A stretch of DNA of 64,000 nucleotides from Sphingorhabdus sp. Alg231-15 (GCF_900149705.1 NZ_LT703001.1:3032001-3096000), one strand, 5' to 3'. Shown: positions 27,213-37,545, counted from the stretch's first letter. Program-made: numbers and translations. The notes: a model not told the origin generated them from the letters alone.

Positions 27213-27408
27213 AAGAACTACTTGACGAAGAGATCCTAAATCGGAGCTGAAGATCAGGGTCTATACCTGTTTTTCAGCCAAATAGGATGGTCTTTGCGAC
27301 AAATGGAATTTTTCTTTCGCGACGTTCAATCTGTGTCATCCTAAAAAAAAGCCACTTTGATAGACGCTTGGATATTGCCGCTTGACTTGCTGCGCTGCAA
27401 CAACCATT

Positions 27409-27458
27409 GCGGCGACGGGCCACGCGGTCCCAACGCCGCGCGAGCTCTCTGTAAGGAG
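27409..27458 (+). promoter_or_regulatory. Structured leader of serC, candidate serC RNA motif
   Basis: GCGGCG (27409-27414) pairs with CGCCGC (27434-27439), enclosing a second stem GGGCC/GGTCCC; the ribosome-binding site AAGGAG (27453-27458) follows, 8 bases before the ATG. A conserved serC leader RNA is known from Alphaproteobacteria; identity with it is my inference. The rest of 27213-27408 has AT-rich stretches but no signal I can name. Confidence 0.5.
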
Positions 27459-27466
27459 AAGCATAC

Positions 27467-28636
27467 ATGACTGATACTGTGTTACCGCAACCCGAGTTGC
27501 GTCCAAATTGCCCGAATTTTTCATCGGGCCCAACCGCCAAATTTCCTGGCTGGTCTCTCGACAAAATCAATACCGTGGCCATGGGCCGCTCTCATCGCTC
27601 CGCGACAGGAAAGGGCCGACTGAAATATGCTATCGACCTTAGCCGAGAGTTGCTGGGCATTCCTGACGACTATCTGATCGGCATTGTTCCTGCGTCCGAT
27701 ACCGGCGCGGTTGAGCTGGCGATGTGGAATATGCTCGGCGCGCGTCCGGTGACCGTTGCGGCTTGGGAAAGCTTCGGCAATGTCTGGATACAGGATGCTG
27801 TGAAACAGCTTAAGCCTGCAGACCTCACCGTCCTCGAAGCCGATTATGGCGAAATTCCCGATCTGAGTCAGATCGACAAGGGTGATGATATTGTCTTCAC
27901 CTGGAACGGCACGACGTCAGGAGCAAAAATTCCGAATACCGACTGGATTGCTGACGATCGCGATGGTGTCACGATCAACGACGCTACCAGCGCCGTTTTT
28001 GCGCAGCCTATGGACTGGGCGAAGCTCGATGCCACCACCTATAGCTGGCAGAAAGTCATGGGTTCAGAAGCCGGCCACGGCATGCTGATCCTCAGCCCAC
28101 GCGCTGTTGAACGGATTGAAAGCTACAGCCCAAGCTGGCCGCTGCCGAAAATTTTCCGTGTGAAGAAAGGCGACAAGCTTAATCGTTCTATCTTCGAAGG
28201 CGCGACCATCAACACACCTTCTTTGCTGGCGACAGAAGATTATATCGCTTCGCTGGAATGGGCCAAATCCATTGGCGGATTGCCTGAGCTGCATGCCAGG
28301 GCAGATCGCAATGCCAAGCTGGTCCATGACTGGATCGAAGCGACACCATGGCTCCGCAATATGGTCAGCGATCCCGCAAAGTGGACGAATACAGGCGTCT
28401 GCATGATGTTCCAGGGTGATTGGTATGATGGTCTGAATGATGATCAGAAAGCCTCTGTGCCCAAGAAGATCGCCGGGATGCTCGAAGAGATGAATATCGG
28501 CTATGACTTTAATGGTTATCGCGATGCACCAGCATCCTTGCGCATCTGGTGCGGTTCGACCGTTGAGGAAGAAGATATCCGCCGCCTGCTGCCCTGGATT
28601 GAATGGGCCTATGCACAGGTCAAAGCCGAGATTTAA
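27467..28636 (+). CDS. serC: Phosphoserine transaminase
   Basis: 389 residues, the alphaproteobacterial/archaeal-like type (TIGR01365). PLP enzyme that converts 3-phosphohydroxypyruvate to phosphoserine. The PLP lysine is K196 in TYSWQKVMGSEAGHG; the N-terminus has NCPNFSSGPTAKFPGW and GRSHRSATGK. It has a strong ribosome-binding site and a hairpin leader. It is followed by serA, the preceding enzyme of the pathway. Confidence 0.95.
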   Translation: MTDTVLPQPELRPNCPNFSSGPTAKFPGWSLDKINTVAMGRSHRSATGKGRLKYAIDLSRELLGIPDDYLIGIVPASDTGAVELAMWNMLGARPVTVAAWESFGNVWIQDAVKQLKPADLTVLEADYGEIPDLSQIDKGDDIVFTWNGTTSGAKIPNTDWIADDRDGVTINDATSAVFAQPMDWAKLDATTYSWQKVMGSEAGHGMLILSPRAVERIESYSPSWPLPKIFRVKKGDKLNRSIFEGATINTPSLLATEDYIASLEWAKSIGGLPELHARADRNAKLVHDWIEATPWLRNMVSDPAKWTNTGVCMMFQGDWYDGLNDDQKASVPKKIAGMLEEMNIGYDFNGYRDAPASLRIWCGSTVEEEDIRRLLPWIEWAYAQVKAEI

Positions 28637-28644
28637 CATTTATC

Positions 28645-28723
28645 CGTCATTCCAGTGGAAGCTGGATTCTCCTTGCGAGCTAGCGCCACAATTATGGAGA
28701 TCCCAGCCTTCGCTGGGATGACG
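28645..28723. repeat. Mobile-type intergenic repeat, copy 2
   Basis: 79 bp bounded by CGTCATTCCAG...CTGGGATGACG; the right arm CCCAGCCTTCGCTGGG is itself a hairpin. Same ends and size as copy 1 (2278-2355), different middle. It lies 9 bases after serC and 20 before serA, so it would be transcribed within a serC-serA message. Confidence 0.8.
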
Positions 28724-28743
28724 AGAATCAAAAGAGATTTTCT

Positions 28744-30327
28744 ATGCCAAAAGTACTTATTTCCGACAAAATGGATCCCAAAGCCGCCGAAATTTTCCGT
28801 GAACGCGGTGTAGAAGTGGATGAAATTACGGGACAGACACCGGAAGAATTGATGAAGATTATCGGTGATTATGATGGTCTTGCCATCCGCTCATCAACCA
28901 AAGTGACGCCTGAGATACTGGAAGCCGCCACCAACCTGAAGGTGGTTGGCCGCGCCGGTATTGGTGTCGACAATGTCGATATTCCCGCTGCATCGACCAA
29001 GGGCGTGGTGGTTATGAACACTCCGTTTGGCAACAGCATTACAACAGCGGAGCACGCCATTGCGATGATGTTTGCGCTGGCGCGGCAACTGCCATCTGCC
29101 GATGCCTCGACCCAGGCTGGCAAATGGGAAAAATCGAAATTCATGGGGGTTGAGCTGACCAACAAGACGCTCGGCTTGATTGGTGCCGGTAATATTGGCT
29201 CGATTGTTGCCGAGCGCGCCATCGGGCTGCGTATGAAGGTTGTCGCCTATGACCCGTTTCTAACCGCAGACCGTGCGGTTGAGATTGGAATCGAGAAAGT
29301 GACGCTCGACGAGCTGCTCGAACGCGCTGATTTCATCACCATGCACACGCCGCTGACGGACCAGACCCGTAATATCATGTCTGCCGAAGCCATTGCCAAA
29401 ACCAAGTCCGGTGTGCGAATCATCAATTGTGCCCGCGGCGGTTTGATTGATGAAGCGGCCTTGAAAGAGGCGTTGGAATCCGGCCACGTCGCCGGCGCAG
29501 CGCTGGATGTTTATGCGGAGGAGCCAGCAAAGGAAAACGCGCTCTTTGGCACGCCAAACCTTATCTGTACGCCGCATTTGGGAGCTTCGACCAGCGAGGC
29601 GCAGGTTAATGTCGCCATCCAGGTAGCGGAACAGATGGCCGATTATCTGGTCAATGGCGGCGTCGAAAATGCACTGAACATGCCTAGTCTTTCTGCCGAA
29701 CAGGCACCGAAGCTCAAGCCTTATATGACGCTGGCAAATCAGCTGGGATCAATGATTGGCCAGCTATCCAGTAGTTCGCTGAAAGGTATTTCGGTAGAAG
29801 TTGAAGGCGCAGCCGCCGAGCTCGATCCAAAACCGATTACCGCTGCTGTTCTCGCCGGGTTGATGGCAGCCTATAGCGACTCGGTGAATATGGTGAATGC
29901 GCCCTATCTTGCGAAAGAGCGTGGTCTTGACGTCCGTGAAGTGCGACATGACCGTGAGGGCGACTATCACACGTTGGTCCGCGTATCGGTCACGACCGAT
30001 GAAGGCGAGAAGTCCGTAGCGGGCACGCTGTTCGGTTCTTCCGGACCGCGTCTTGTTGAGATGTTTGGCATCAAGGTTGAGGCGGATCTGGAAGGCGACA
30101 TGCTTTATATCGTTAACCAGGATCAACCCGGCTTTATTGGTAGCGTTGGCTCAACCTTGGGCGAGGCGGGTGTCAATATCGGTACTTTCCATCTGGGGCG
30201 CCGTGCGGATGCACCGGGTGGAGAAGCTGTGTTGCTGCTTTCCATCGATTCGCCAGTGGAAGAACCAGTGCTGTGGGCCGTTTGCCAGCTTGAGGGCGTG
30301 AAAACGGTCAAAGCACTGCGCTTCTAA
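28744..30327 (+). CDS. serA: D-3-phosphoglycerate dehydrogenase, long form
   Basis: 527 residues: substrate-binding domain, NAD-binding domain (GLIGAGNIGSIVAERA near residue 145), the catalytic residues (R in NCARGGLIDE, E in the loop before TPHLGAST, H in TPHLG), an intervening ASB domain, and a C-terminal ACT domain (about 455-527). First step of serine synthesis; the ACT domain suggests serine feedback. It lies directly after serC, with a mobile-type repeat in the gap. Confidence 0.96.
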   Translation: MPKVLISDKMDPKAAEIFRERGVEVDEITGQTPEELMKIIGDYDGLAIRSSTKVTPEILEAATNLKVVGRAGIGVDNVDIPAASTKGVVVMNTPFGNSITTAEHAIAMMFALARQLPSADASTQAGKWEKSKFMGVELTNKTLGLIGAGNIGSIVAERAIGLRMKVVAYDPFLTADRAVEIGIEKVTLDELLERADFITMHTPLTDQTRNIMSAEAIAKTKSGVRIINCARGGLIDEAALKEALESGHVAGAALDVYAEEPAKENALFGTPNLICTPHLGASTSEAQVNVAIQVAEQMADYLVNGGVENALNMPSLSAEQAPKLKPYMTLANQLGSMIGQLSSSSLKGISVEVEGAAAELDPKPITAAVLAGLMAAYSDSVNMVNAPYLAKERGLDVREVRHDREGDYHTLVRVSVTTDEGEKSVAGTLFGSSGPRLVEMFGIKVEADLEGDMLYIVNQDQPGFIGSVGSTLGEAGVNIGTFHLGRRADAPGGEAVLLLSIDSPVEEPVLWAVCQLEGVKTVKALRF

Positions 30328-30349
30328 ACAGAAGAGCAAAAAACCGGTG

Positions 30350-30369
30350 GCCTGAGCGCGCGCTTAGGC
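30350..30369. other. Hairpin between serA and hisZ
   Basis: GCCTGAGCG (30350-30358) pairs with CGCTTAGGC (30361-30369), one T-G wobble. There is no T-run after it on the plus strand, so it is at most a weak terminator or an mRNA-stabilising hairpin. Confidence 0.35.
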
Positions 30370-30386
30370 TATGGAGACGAAAGTCT

Positions 30387-31502
30387 ATGCAAAAGCTGTC
30401 TAACTTGCTGCCTGAAGGCTTTCACGATTCCCTGCCGCCCCATGCTGAAGCAGGGTCGCGTCTGGAACGTGATGTACTCGATACGCTGGCCAGTCATGGC
30501 TATGCGCGGGTGTCTCCACCCTTGGTTGAATATGAGGATGTGCTGACGGGCCGGATGACCGGATCGGCAAAAAGCGATTTGATGCGTTTTGTTGATCCGA
30601 TTTCGCAGCGGACCTTGGCCCTACGACCCGATGTGACAATGCAGATCGGCCGCATTGCTGCAACCAGCCTGTCGGAGGCAGCACGGCCCTTACGTCTCAG
30701 CTATTCCGGACAAGTATTGAAGTTGCGTTCCGGTCAATTGCGCCCGGAACGCAGCCGTTTGCAGATTGGCGCCGAGCTGATCGGAACCGATAGCGTTGCA
30801 GCGGCGAGTGAAATCGTGTCGGTCGCAATCGAAGCATTAAGCCGGGCCGGTTTGATCGGCATTACGGTGGATTTCACCATGCCGGACTTGGTGGATATTC
30901 TATCCGCCGGACCATTGCCACTGAGCGCTGCCCAGGCAGCCGAGGTGCGCAGCGAACTCGACATGAAAGATGCAGGCGGCCTCGCCGAACTGGGTGCGGT
31001 TGGCTATCTGCCATTGATTGAGGCAACAGGGCCTTTTGATGATGCCATGGCTAAGATGCGTTCGTTTGACAGTGACAATCTGTTGGCATCGCGGCTGGAC
31101 GGCATTGCCGCTATTGGCGCGAACATAAAAGACAAAGCGAACCTCACCCTCGACCCAACCGAGCGGCATGGCTTTGAATATCAGAACTGGTTTGGCTTTA
31201 CGCTGTTTGCAGAGGGTTTCGTCGGTGCGATGGGCCGCGGCGGCAGTTATGAGATACCAACAGCGGATGGCGGGATGGAAAATGCGGTCGGCTTCTCGCT
31301 CTATCCGAGCCCACTGATCGACGCCGGCTTCAGTGCCAAGGCCAAGGACATATTGTTCTTGCCCCTTGGACATGACAGTGAAATTGCCGCTTCGTTGCGC
31401 GCTAAGGGATGGCGCACGGTTGCCGCTCTTTCGGATAGTGATGATGCCGCCACTTTGGGTTGTACGCATCATCTGGACGGCGACAAGCCGGTAGCAATTT
31501 AA
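30387..31502 (+). CDS. hisZ: ATP phosphoribosyltransferase regulatory subunit
   Basis: 371 residues resembling a histidyl-tRNA synthetase core without the anticodon-binding domain, which defines HisZ. LLPEGFHDSLPPHA replaces the HisRS N-terminus, motif 2-like FVDPISQRTLALRPDVT is present, and ERHGFEYQNWFGFTLF marks the HisA-like region. It forms the hetero-octamer with short HisG for the first step of histidine synthesis. hisG is not in the window. Followed closely by purA, which links histidine and purine metabolism. Confidence 0.9.
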   Translation: MQKLSNLLPEGFHDSLPPHAEAGSRLERDVLDTLASHGYARVSPPLVEYEDVLTGRMTGSAKSDLMRFVDPISQRTLALRPDVTMQIGRIAATSLSEAARPLRLSYSGQVLKLRSGQLRPERSRLQIGAELIGTDSVAAASEIVSVAIEALSRAGLIGITVDFTMPDLVDILSAGPLPLSAAQAAEVRSELDMKDAGGLAELGAVGYLPLIEATGPFDDAMAKMRSFDSDNLLASRLDGIAAIGANIKDKANLTLDPTERHGFEYQNWFGFTLFAEGFVGAMGRGGSYEIPTADGGMENAVGFSLYPSPLIDAGFSAKAKDILFLPLGHDSEIAASLRAKGWRTVAALSDSDDAATLGCTHHLDGDKPVAI

Positions 31503-31520
31503 CAGGAAGACTTTTTAGAT

Positions 31521-32810
31521 ATGGCCAATGTAACGGTTATCGGTGCCCAATGGGGTGATGAGGGCAAAGGCAAGATTGTCGACTGGTTGTCGGAACGCGC
31601 TGATGTCGTGGTACGGTTTCAGGGCGGTCATAATGCTGGTCACACATTGGTTGTGGATGGCGAAGTCTATAAGCTTTCTTTGCTGCCCTCCGGTATTGTC
31701 CGCGGGGCGCTGTCGATAATCGGCAATGGTGTTGTTCTCGATCCCTGGCATTTGCGTGACGAGATTGAAAAGCTGGGCAAGCAGGGTGTGGCGATTAATG
31801 CGGATAATTTCGGTATCGCTGAAAACTGCCCGCTGATCCTACCGATTCATCGTGATCTTGATGCGCTGCGCGAAAATGCGAGCGGGAAGGGCAAGATTGG
31901 CACGACCCAGCGCGGTATTGGACCGGCCTATGAAGACAAGGTTGGGCGTCGTTCGATCCGGGTATGCGATCTCGCTTATCTTGATGATCTGGGGCCACAA
32001 CTGGACCGGCTTTGCGCCCATCATGATGCCCTGCGCGCCGGCTTTGGCGAGCAGCCCGTGGATCGGGAGCGTTTGCTGGCCGATCTGAGAGAAATTGCCG
32101 ACTCTGTACTGCAATATGCGCAACCGGTCTGGAAACGGCTGAACGAAGCGCGCAAACGCGGCGACCGGATATTGTTCGAAGGTGCACAGGGCGTGTTGCT
32201 GGATGTGGATCACGGGACCTATCCGTTCGTGACCAGCTCCAACACCATCTCCGGTACGGCTGCTGGCGGTTCAGGCATTGGCCCCTCGGCAACCGGTTAT
32301 GTTCTGGGAATCGTGAAGGCCTATACAACCCGAGTCGGTTCGGGACCGTTCCCGACGGAGCTGGCTGATGACATCGGTCAACGCCTCGGCGAGCGCGGGC
32401 ATGAATTTGGCACCAACACCGGGCGGCAGCGGCGTTGCGGCTGGTTCGATGCGGTGTTGGTCCGGCAGGCCCTGGCGGTATCCGGCGTTAGCGGAATTGC
32501 GCTGACCAAGCTCGATGTGCTCGACGGCTTTGAAGAGCTGAAAATCTGTGTTGGCTATGACCTTAACGGCGTAACCTATGACTATCTTCCGCCGCATCAT
32601 CAGGATCAGGAAGCGGTGACGCCGATTTATGAAAGCATGGCCGGTTGGAGTGAATCGACGGCTGGCGCACGAAGCTGGGCAGACTTACCGGCACAGGCGA
32701 TCAAATATATCAAACGTGTCGAAGAGCTGATCCAGTGCCCGGTAGCGCTTGTTTCCACATCTCCCGAGCGGGAAGATACGATATTGGTGACGGACCCCTT
32801 TGCTGATTAG
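31521..32810 (+). CDS. purA: Adenylosuccinate synthetase
   Basis: 429 residues, normal length. GTP-dependent ligation of IMP and aspartate to adenylosuccinate. [14 protein letters not shown] is the P-loop and catalytic Asp; GGHNAGHT binds IMP; the [11 protein letters not shown] motif and [16 protein letters not shown] are diagnostic. A ribosome-binding site (AGGAAG) precedes the ATG. Its stop overlaps the start of the following L,D-transpeptidase gene. Confidence 0.97.
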   Translation: MANVTVIGAQWGDEGKGKIVDWLSERADVVVRFQGGHNAGHTLVVDGEVYKLSLLPSGIVRGALSIIGNGVVLDPWHLRDEIEKLGKQGVAINADNFGIAENCPLILPIHRDLDALRENASGKGKIGTTQRGIGPAYEDKVGRRSIRVCDLAYLDDLGPQLDRLCAHHDALRAGFGEQPVDRERLLADLREIADSVLQYAQPVWKRLNEARKRGDRILFEGAQGVLLDVDHGTYPFVTSSNTISGTAAGGSGIGPSATGYVLGIVKAYTTRVGSGPFPTELADDIGQRLGERGHEFGTNTGRQRRCGWFDAVLVRQALAVSGVSGIALTKLDVLDGFEELKICVGYDLNGVTYDYLPPHHQDQEAVTPIYESMAGWSESTAGARSWADLPAQAIKYIKRVEELIQCPVALVSTSPEREDTILVTDPFAD

Positions 32811-33342
32811 ACCTTTCTTGCTTCTGACGCTGACAATCGTCGGTGGCTGCAGCGCGGCCGAGCCTTTGCAGCAGGCCGATAATGACGAGAGTGCGATTGT
32901 GCTTCCGGTCATTCCGGCCGGGACCAAAGCCGACAGTATCCTGGTCGACAAAAGCGATCGGACCCTCATCCTATATAAGGGCGACAAAGAAATCGCGCGC
33001 TATGGCAATATCCGCTTTGGCGACACGCCCGAGGGACATAAGCGTTTTGAAGGGGACGAACGCACTCCGGAAGGGCGTTACACGATAAATGGCCGGAACC
33101 CCGGCAGCAGCTACCATCTCAGTTTGCGCATATCCTATCCCAATGCGGCCGACCGCGCCTATGCTGAAGCGCGAGACAAGTCACCCGGGGGTGATATCTT
33201 CATTCACGGCCAACCTAATGGCCGCGACGGCGCGCCAATAGCATCGGATTGGACCGATGGCTGTATCGCGTTGAGCGATGCAGAGATTGAACAGATATGG
33301 GAAACCGTGCCTGACGGGGCGGAAATATATATCCTTCCCTAA
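32800..33342 (+). CDS. L,D-transpeptidase (YkuD) lipoprotein
   Basis: 180 residues. Lipoprotein-type N-terminus ([14 protein letters not shown]) and a YkuD catalytic domain with H136 in FIHGQPNG and the nucleophile C155 in [11 protein letters not shown]. It should form or remodel 3-3 peptidoglycan crosslinks or attach proteins. The only in-frame start that leaves the signal peptide intact is the TTG at 32800, which overlaps the last 11 bases of purA, suggesting translational coupling. Its end overlaps the convergent symporter gene by 4 bases. Confidence 0.87.
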   Translation: MLIRPFLLLTLTIVGGCSAAEPLQQADNDESAIVLPVIPAGTKADSILVDKSDRTLILYKGDKEIARYGNIRFGDTPEGHKRFEGDERTPEGRYTINGRNPGSSYHLSLRISYPNAADRAYAEARDKSPGGDIFIHGQPNGRDGAPIASDWTDGCIALSDAEIEQIWETVPDGAEIYILP

Positions 33343-34577
33343 ACGTCGTCCGCCGATATCATTTCCTCGACATCAATCTCGCCGGTCATCACCGCCACCG
33401 TGGTTGCGATAGCGGCATCACCGGAAACATTAGTTGTCGTACGCATCATGTCCATGATCCGGTCAACACCAGCAACAAAGGCAATGGTCTCCAGAGGAAC
33501 ACCGACACTGCCGAAAACGAGCGCCATCATGATCAGGCCCGCGCCCGGAATGCCCGCTGCGCCAATTGCACCGAGGGTTGAGGTAATCGCGATCAGAATA
33601 TAGTCACCAAAACTGAGATCGACTCCGAAAATCTGCGCTCCGAACAAGGTTGCGAGGCCCAGATACATGGCCGTGCCATTCATATTGATCGTCGCACCCA
33701 GTGAGACAACAAAGCTGGCGACCGAGTTGCTGACGCCCAGATTGCGCTCCACGCAGCGCAAAGTCACGGGCAGGGTCGCGTTGGATGAAGCGGTCGAATA
33801 GCTCACTGCAATGGCGTCAATAATGCCCCGGAAGAAATCAATCACGGGCAGCTTGGCAATGAATTTGATCATCGATGAGTACATAACCCCGATAATCAGC
33901 AAACAGCCGAGATAGTTCAGCCCAACCAGCTGTGCGAGGGAGACGAGTGCATCGGGGCCGAGTGTACCAGCAACCCATGCCATTAGCGCGAAGACGCCAA
34001 AAGGCGTCAGTTCCATGACGATCATCGTAACCTTTTGCATCACAATGGCACCGCTATCGAAAATCTTGGCAAGCGGCTTGCCTTCTTCCTTTGCCATCAA
34101 GATGCCGATGCCAATCAGCAACGCAAATACGATCAACGGCAAAACCCGTACGTCGGCCATCACCTGCACCGGACTGTCCGGAACAATGGAAAGAATCATG
34201 TCAACGGCAGTGGTTTCACTAGGAGCAGGCGTTTCGCCTTTCTGGATTGCGCTGGTGTCAACGCCTTTACCGGGTGCAAAAAACGTACCCAGGGCTAGGC
34301 CGAGCCAGGCTGCAATCTGGCCGGTTATGATGAATAATATCATTGCCCGCCCGCCTACACTGCCGAGCTTTCGCAAATCTCCAAGGGCGGCAACACCCGC
34401 AACCAGCGAGAAGAAGATCAACGGAACGACCAGCATCCTGATCGCTTTGATAAAGAAATCACCGATCCATTTTATCGTTTCGGATTCCGGTCCCCAGATC
34501 AGACCGGTGATCACACCAAGAACCAAAGCTGCGATGACACGCTGCCATAGTGGAATCTTAAACCAAAAAGAAAGCAT
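33339..34577 (-). CDS. Dicarboxylate/amino acid:cation symporter (DAACS family)
   Basis: 412 residues with eight transmembrane segments and the two re-entrant loops of the glutamate transporter fold. The serine-rich HP1 motif (SYSTASSNATLPVT), the NMNGTAMY motif of TM7 and the HP2 loop (GIPGAGLI) are all present. Takes up glutamate, aspartate or C4-dicarboxylates with Na+ or H+; the exact substrate cannot be told. Confidence 0.93.
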   Translation of the reverse strand: MLSFWFKIPLWQRVIAALVLGVITGLIWGPESETIKWIGDFFIKAIRMLVVPLIFFSLVAGVAALGDLRKLGSVGGRAMILFIITGQIAAWLGLALGTFFAPGKGVDTSAIQKGETPAPSETTAVDMILSIVPDSPVQVMADVRVLPLIVFALLIGIGILMAKEEGKPLAKIFDSGAIVMQKVTMIVMELTPFGVFALMAWVAGTLGPDALVSLAQLVGLNYLGCLLIIGVMYSSMIKFIAKLPVIDFFRGIIDAIAVSYSTASSNATLPVTLRCVERNLGVSNSVASFVVSLGATINMNGTAMYLGLATLFGAQIFGVDLSFGDYILIAITSTLGAIGAAGIPGAGLIMMALVFGSVGVPLETIAFVAGVDRIMDMMRTTTNVSGDAAIATTVAVMTGEIDVEEMISADDV

Positions 34578-34638
34578 GCATCCTCCCGAAAATATTTTTA
34601 TGGAGCCTATCCTGCACCTTTCGCGGGAGCAAGCGCCT

Positions 34639-34662
34639 TTACCGCAACGGATTTTGCGGTAA
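34639..34662. terminator. Perfect inverted repeat between SLC13 and symporter genes
   Basis: TTACCGCAA (34639-34647) and TTGCGGTAA (34654-34662), 9 bp with a 6-base loop, 6 bases after the SLC13 gene ends (minus strand) and 61 bases before the symporter start. There is no T-run, so it is either a terminator-like hairpin or an operator for the symporter. Confidence 0.4.
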
Positions 34663-34667
34663 CGATA

Positions 34668-36467
34668 TTATATCCAAAAGCTTATTGCCAGACAGGTAGC
34701 GAGACCTACCCCAAAAGTAAGTGGAATACCTGCCTTGAAAAAATCAGTGAACCGATAGTTGCCCGCAGCATAGACCAATGTGTTGGTTTGATAACCGATG
34801 GGTGTCGCGAAACTGGCCGAGGCGGCAAACATGACGGCAATCACCAACGGCCTTGGATCGACGCCGAGATCCTGGCCCAGGGCGATAACGATCGGCGTAA
34901 TGATGATGGCCACGGCATTATTGGTAACAATTTCGGTCATGAATACGGACAGCACATATACAGCAAAGACCAAAGCCCAAGGCGGCAAAGCCTGGAGCCA
35001 GGGTGTAAGCTGATTGACGATCAAGTCGACGCTGCCCGCCTGTTGTAAGCCAAGGCCAACGGCGAGCATCCCGAAAATCAGCACAAGCACATTGCCGTCC
35101 ATCGATCCCCAAGCTTCCTCGGCATCAATGCAGCGCGCGAGCAATATCGCGCCGACCGCCAATATGGCTGCGACTGCCAAGGGAATGATATTCAGCGCAG
35201 CGAGGGCAACCACAGCGACAAGAGCGCCAATAGCAATTGGCGCGCGATCTCTTCGAAAAGCGCGGATTTTGGTCTGGCCGACACCAAATAGATTGGGATT
35301 TTCATACATCCGCTGAATATCTTTGGTCGATCCCGTGACCAGTAGCCGGTCAGCAGCATGAATGCGTGCGTTGGTGAGATCAGATCGCGGTAAATTGCGA
35401 TACCGGGTCATGCCCAATATCCGAACGTTCAGCTGTCCGAGAAATGGAATATCGAACAGGCGGTTGCCGATGCTGGGGTGACCGGGAGCAACTGTAGCCT
35501 CAACCAGTTCTTCACCCAAAGGTCCAACGTCACCGGATCGTACAATGCCGATTTTAAAATCTTCTGACGACCGCAGTGAAATAAGTTCGGCGAGATCAAG
35601 CCGGACGACTATCCGGTCACCGGCGCGCAATTCATGATGTTCCAGATCATGGCGGATATAGCTGCTGAGCCGTTTGACTGCAGAAACATTTACACTGGTC
35701 CGGCGGATGATCGGTACTTCGGAAAGCATTTTCCCGATGGCGGTAGACCGGTTGCGAACAGTGAGTTCGGTTAGGAAGTCACTTTCGTCGCTACTTGCAA
35801 ATTCCCCGCTTGCTTCTCCTTTTGGAAGTAGCCAGCTGCTGAACAAAACCATCATGATAGTGCCTGCTACTGCAGCAACCAGACCATAGGGTGTTATTTC
35901 GAATATCCCGAAGCCCTCCATGCCGGTGTCTCGGGCTACGGCATCAACAATCAGGTTGGTGGACGTGCCGATCAGAGTGGTGGTTCCACCCAAAATACAG
36001 ATGAAGCTGAGGGGGATGAGAAGTTTCTTGGAGGATATCCCAGTGGCGCGAGACAGGCGGATAATGATCGGTATAAGGACCAGCACAACCGGCGTATTGT
36101 TCATGAATGCTGAAGCAACAAAGGCTCCCAGAAACATCTCCACCACCGCCAGTCTGGGGCGTTTTTTGGCGCGTTCGATAATGAATCCGGCAATCGCGTC
36201 AATTGTCCCGGTTCTCAGCAAGGCTCCAGACAATATGAACATCGCAGCAATGGTGATCGGCGCGGTATTGGAAAAGACCGAGAACAGGCCGTCTGAATCG
36301 ATGATACCCAAAAAGAGAAAGGTGCAGGCACCCAATACGGCAACAACCGCTGCAGGAAAGCGCTCCATAATGAACCCGGCGAAAAGAAAGCCGAGAATAA
36401 CAAGACCAATAACCGCCTTATGCGCCTGAATATAGTCATCAACGACATGAAGGACGAGGTCGATCAT
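34668..36467 (-). CDS. SLC13-type permease with two TrkA-C domains
   Basis: 599 residues. Transmembrane bundles at both ends (about 15-200 and 400-599) carry the SLC13/ArsB-like signatures (AFMNNTPVVLVLIPI, GTSTNLIV, TNNAVAIIITPI). Between them lie two TrkA-C/RCK-C domains (about 215-380), which bind ligands and regulate. Family members move dicarboxylates, sulfate or other anions with Na+; the substrate is not assignable. Minus-strand cluster, 10 bases from aroC. Confidence 0.9.
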   Translation of the reverse strand: MIDLVLHVVDDYIQAHKAVIGLVILGFLFAGFIMERFPAAVVAVLGACTFLFLGIIDSDGLFSVFSNTAPITIAAMFILSGALLRTGTIDAIAGFIIERAKKRPRLAVVEMFLGAFVASAFMNNTPVVLVLIPIIIRLSRATGISSKKLLIPLSFICILGGTTTLIGTSTNLIVDAVARDTGMEGFGIFEITPYGLVAAVAGTIMMVLFSSWLLPKGEASGEFASSDESDFLTELTVRNRSTAIGKMLSEVPIIRRTSVNVSAVKRLSSYIRHDLEHHELRAGDRIVVRLDLAELISLRSSEDFKIGIVRSGDVGPLGEELVEATVAPGHPSIGNRLFDIPFLGQLNVRILGMTRYRNLPRSDLTNARIHAADRLLVTGSTKDIQRMYENPNLFGVGQTKIRAFRRDRAPIAIGALVAVVALAALNIIPLAVAAILAVGAILLARCIDAEEAWGSMDGNVLVLIFGMLAVGLGLQQAGSVDLIVNQLTPWLQALPPWALVFAVYVLSVFMTEIVTNNAVAIIITPIVIALGQDLGVDPRPLVIAVMFAASASFATPIGYQTNTLVYAAGNYRFTDFFKAGIPLTFGVGLATCLAISFWI

Positions 36468-36477
36468 TTATTGATAC

Positions 36478-37545
36478 TCATCCACACTGCGCTCTGTGCA
36501 GCAATTTTTGGTCTGCGAGCACCAGTGCCATCATCGCTTCCACGACGGGGACACCGCGTATCCCGACGCATGGGTCATGGCGGCCCTTTGTGGTAATTTC
36601 TGTCGCTTCTCCGTCGCGGGTTATGGTGTCGACCGGCGTCAGGATCGAGCTGGTGGGCTTGAAGGCGACACGGCAGAAAATAGGCTGTCCTGTTGATATC
36701 CCGCCTGCAGTTCCGCCAGCATGGTTGGATTCAAAGCGAGGGCCTTCATTTCCAGGGCGCATCGCATCAGCATTATCTTCACCGCGAAGACGGGCAGCGG
36801 CGAAGCCGTCGCCAATCTCCACACCTTTAGTGGCATTGATGGTCATCATCGCCGCAGCGATTTCGCTGTCGAGTTTGGCGTAGACGGGTGCACCCCATCC
36901 AGCAGGAACGCCGGTTGCTTCACAGGCGATGATCGCGCCTAGGCTGCTGCCATCCTTGCGCGCGCCATCGACAAGGGCTTCCCAGCGTTTCGCAGCAATC
37001 GCATCCGGACAGAAAAACGGATTATTGCCAATTTCGTTGGCGTCAAAATTTGCCATATCAATCGCATCACCGCCAATTTCAGCAACCCAGGCACGAAGCG
37101 AAACTTCGGGAATGGCAAGACGGGCGACCGCACCTGCTGCGACACGGGCTGCAGTTTCCCGAGCACTGGATCGGCCGCCACCGCGATAATCACGAAAACC
37201 ATATTTGGCGTCATAGGCATAGTCGGCATGGCCGGGGCGATAGGCCTTGGCAACTTCGCTATAATCCTTGGATCGTTGATCCACATTTTCGATCATCAGT
37301 GAAATGGGCGTGCCAGTGGTTTTGCCTTCAAATATACCCGAGAGGATCTTGACCTGATCGGGTTCCTGCCGCTGCGTCGTAAATTTTGATTGGCCAGGGC
37401 GCCGGGCATCCAGAAAGGGTTGAATATTTGCTTCGCTTAACTCCAGACCGGGAGGACAGCCATCGACCACCGCGCCGAGCGCAGGTCCGTGACTTTCTCC
37501 CCAAGTGGAAAATCGAAAAACGCGGCCGAAACTGTTAAAACTCAT
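36478..37545 (-). CDS. aroC: Chorismate synthase
   Basis: 355 residues. Last step of the shikimate pathway; needs reduced FMN. Signatures [18 protein letters not shown] at the N-terminus, [15 protein letters not shown], the [19 protein letters not shown] motif and the [19 protein letters not shown]-terminal motif are all intact. It lies between the SLC13 permease and an acetyltransferase. Confidence 0.97.
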   Translation of the reverse strand: MSFNSFGRVFRFSTWGESHGPALGAVVDGCPPGLELSEANIQPFLDARRPGQSKFTTQRQEPDQVKILSGIFEGKTTGTPISLMIENVDQRSKDYSEVAKAYRPGHADYAYDAKYGFRDYRGGGRSSARETAARVAAGAVARLAIPEVSLRAWVAEIGGDAIDMANFDANEIGNNPFFCPDAIAAKRWEALVDGARKDGSSLGAIIACEATGVPAGWGAPVYAKLDSEIAAAMMTINATKGVEIGDGFAAARLRGEDNADAMRPGNEGPRFESNHAGGTAGGISTGQPIFCRVAFKPTSSILTPVDTITRDGEATEITTKGRHDPCVGIRGVPVVEAMMALVLADQKLLHRAQCG

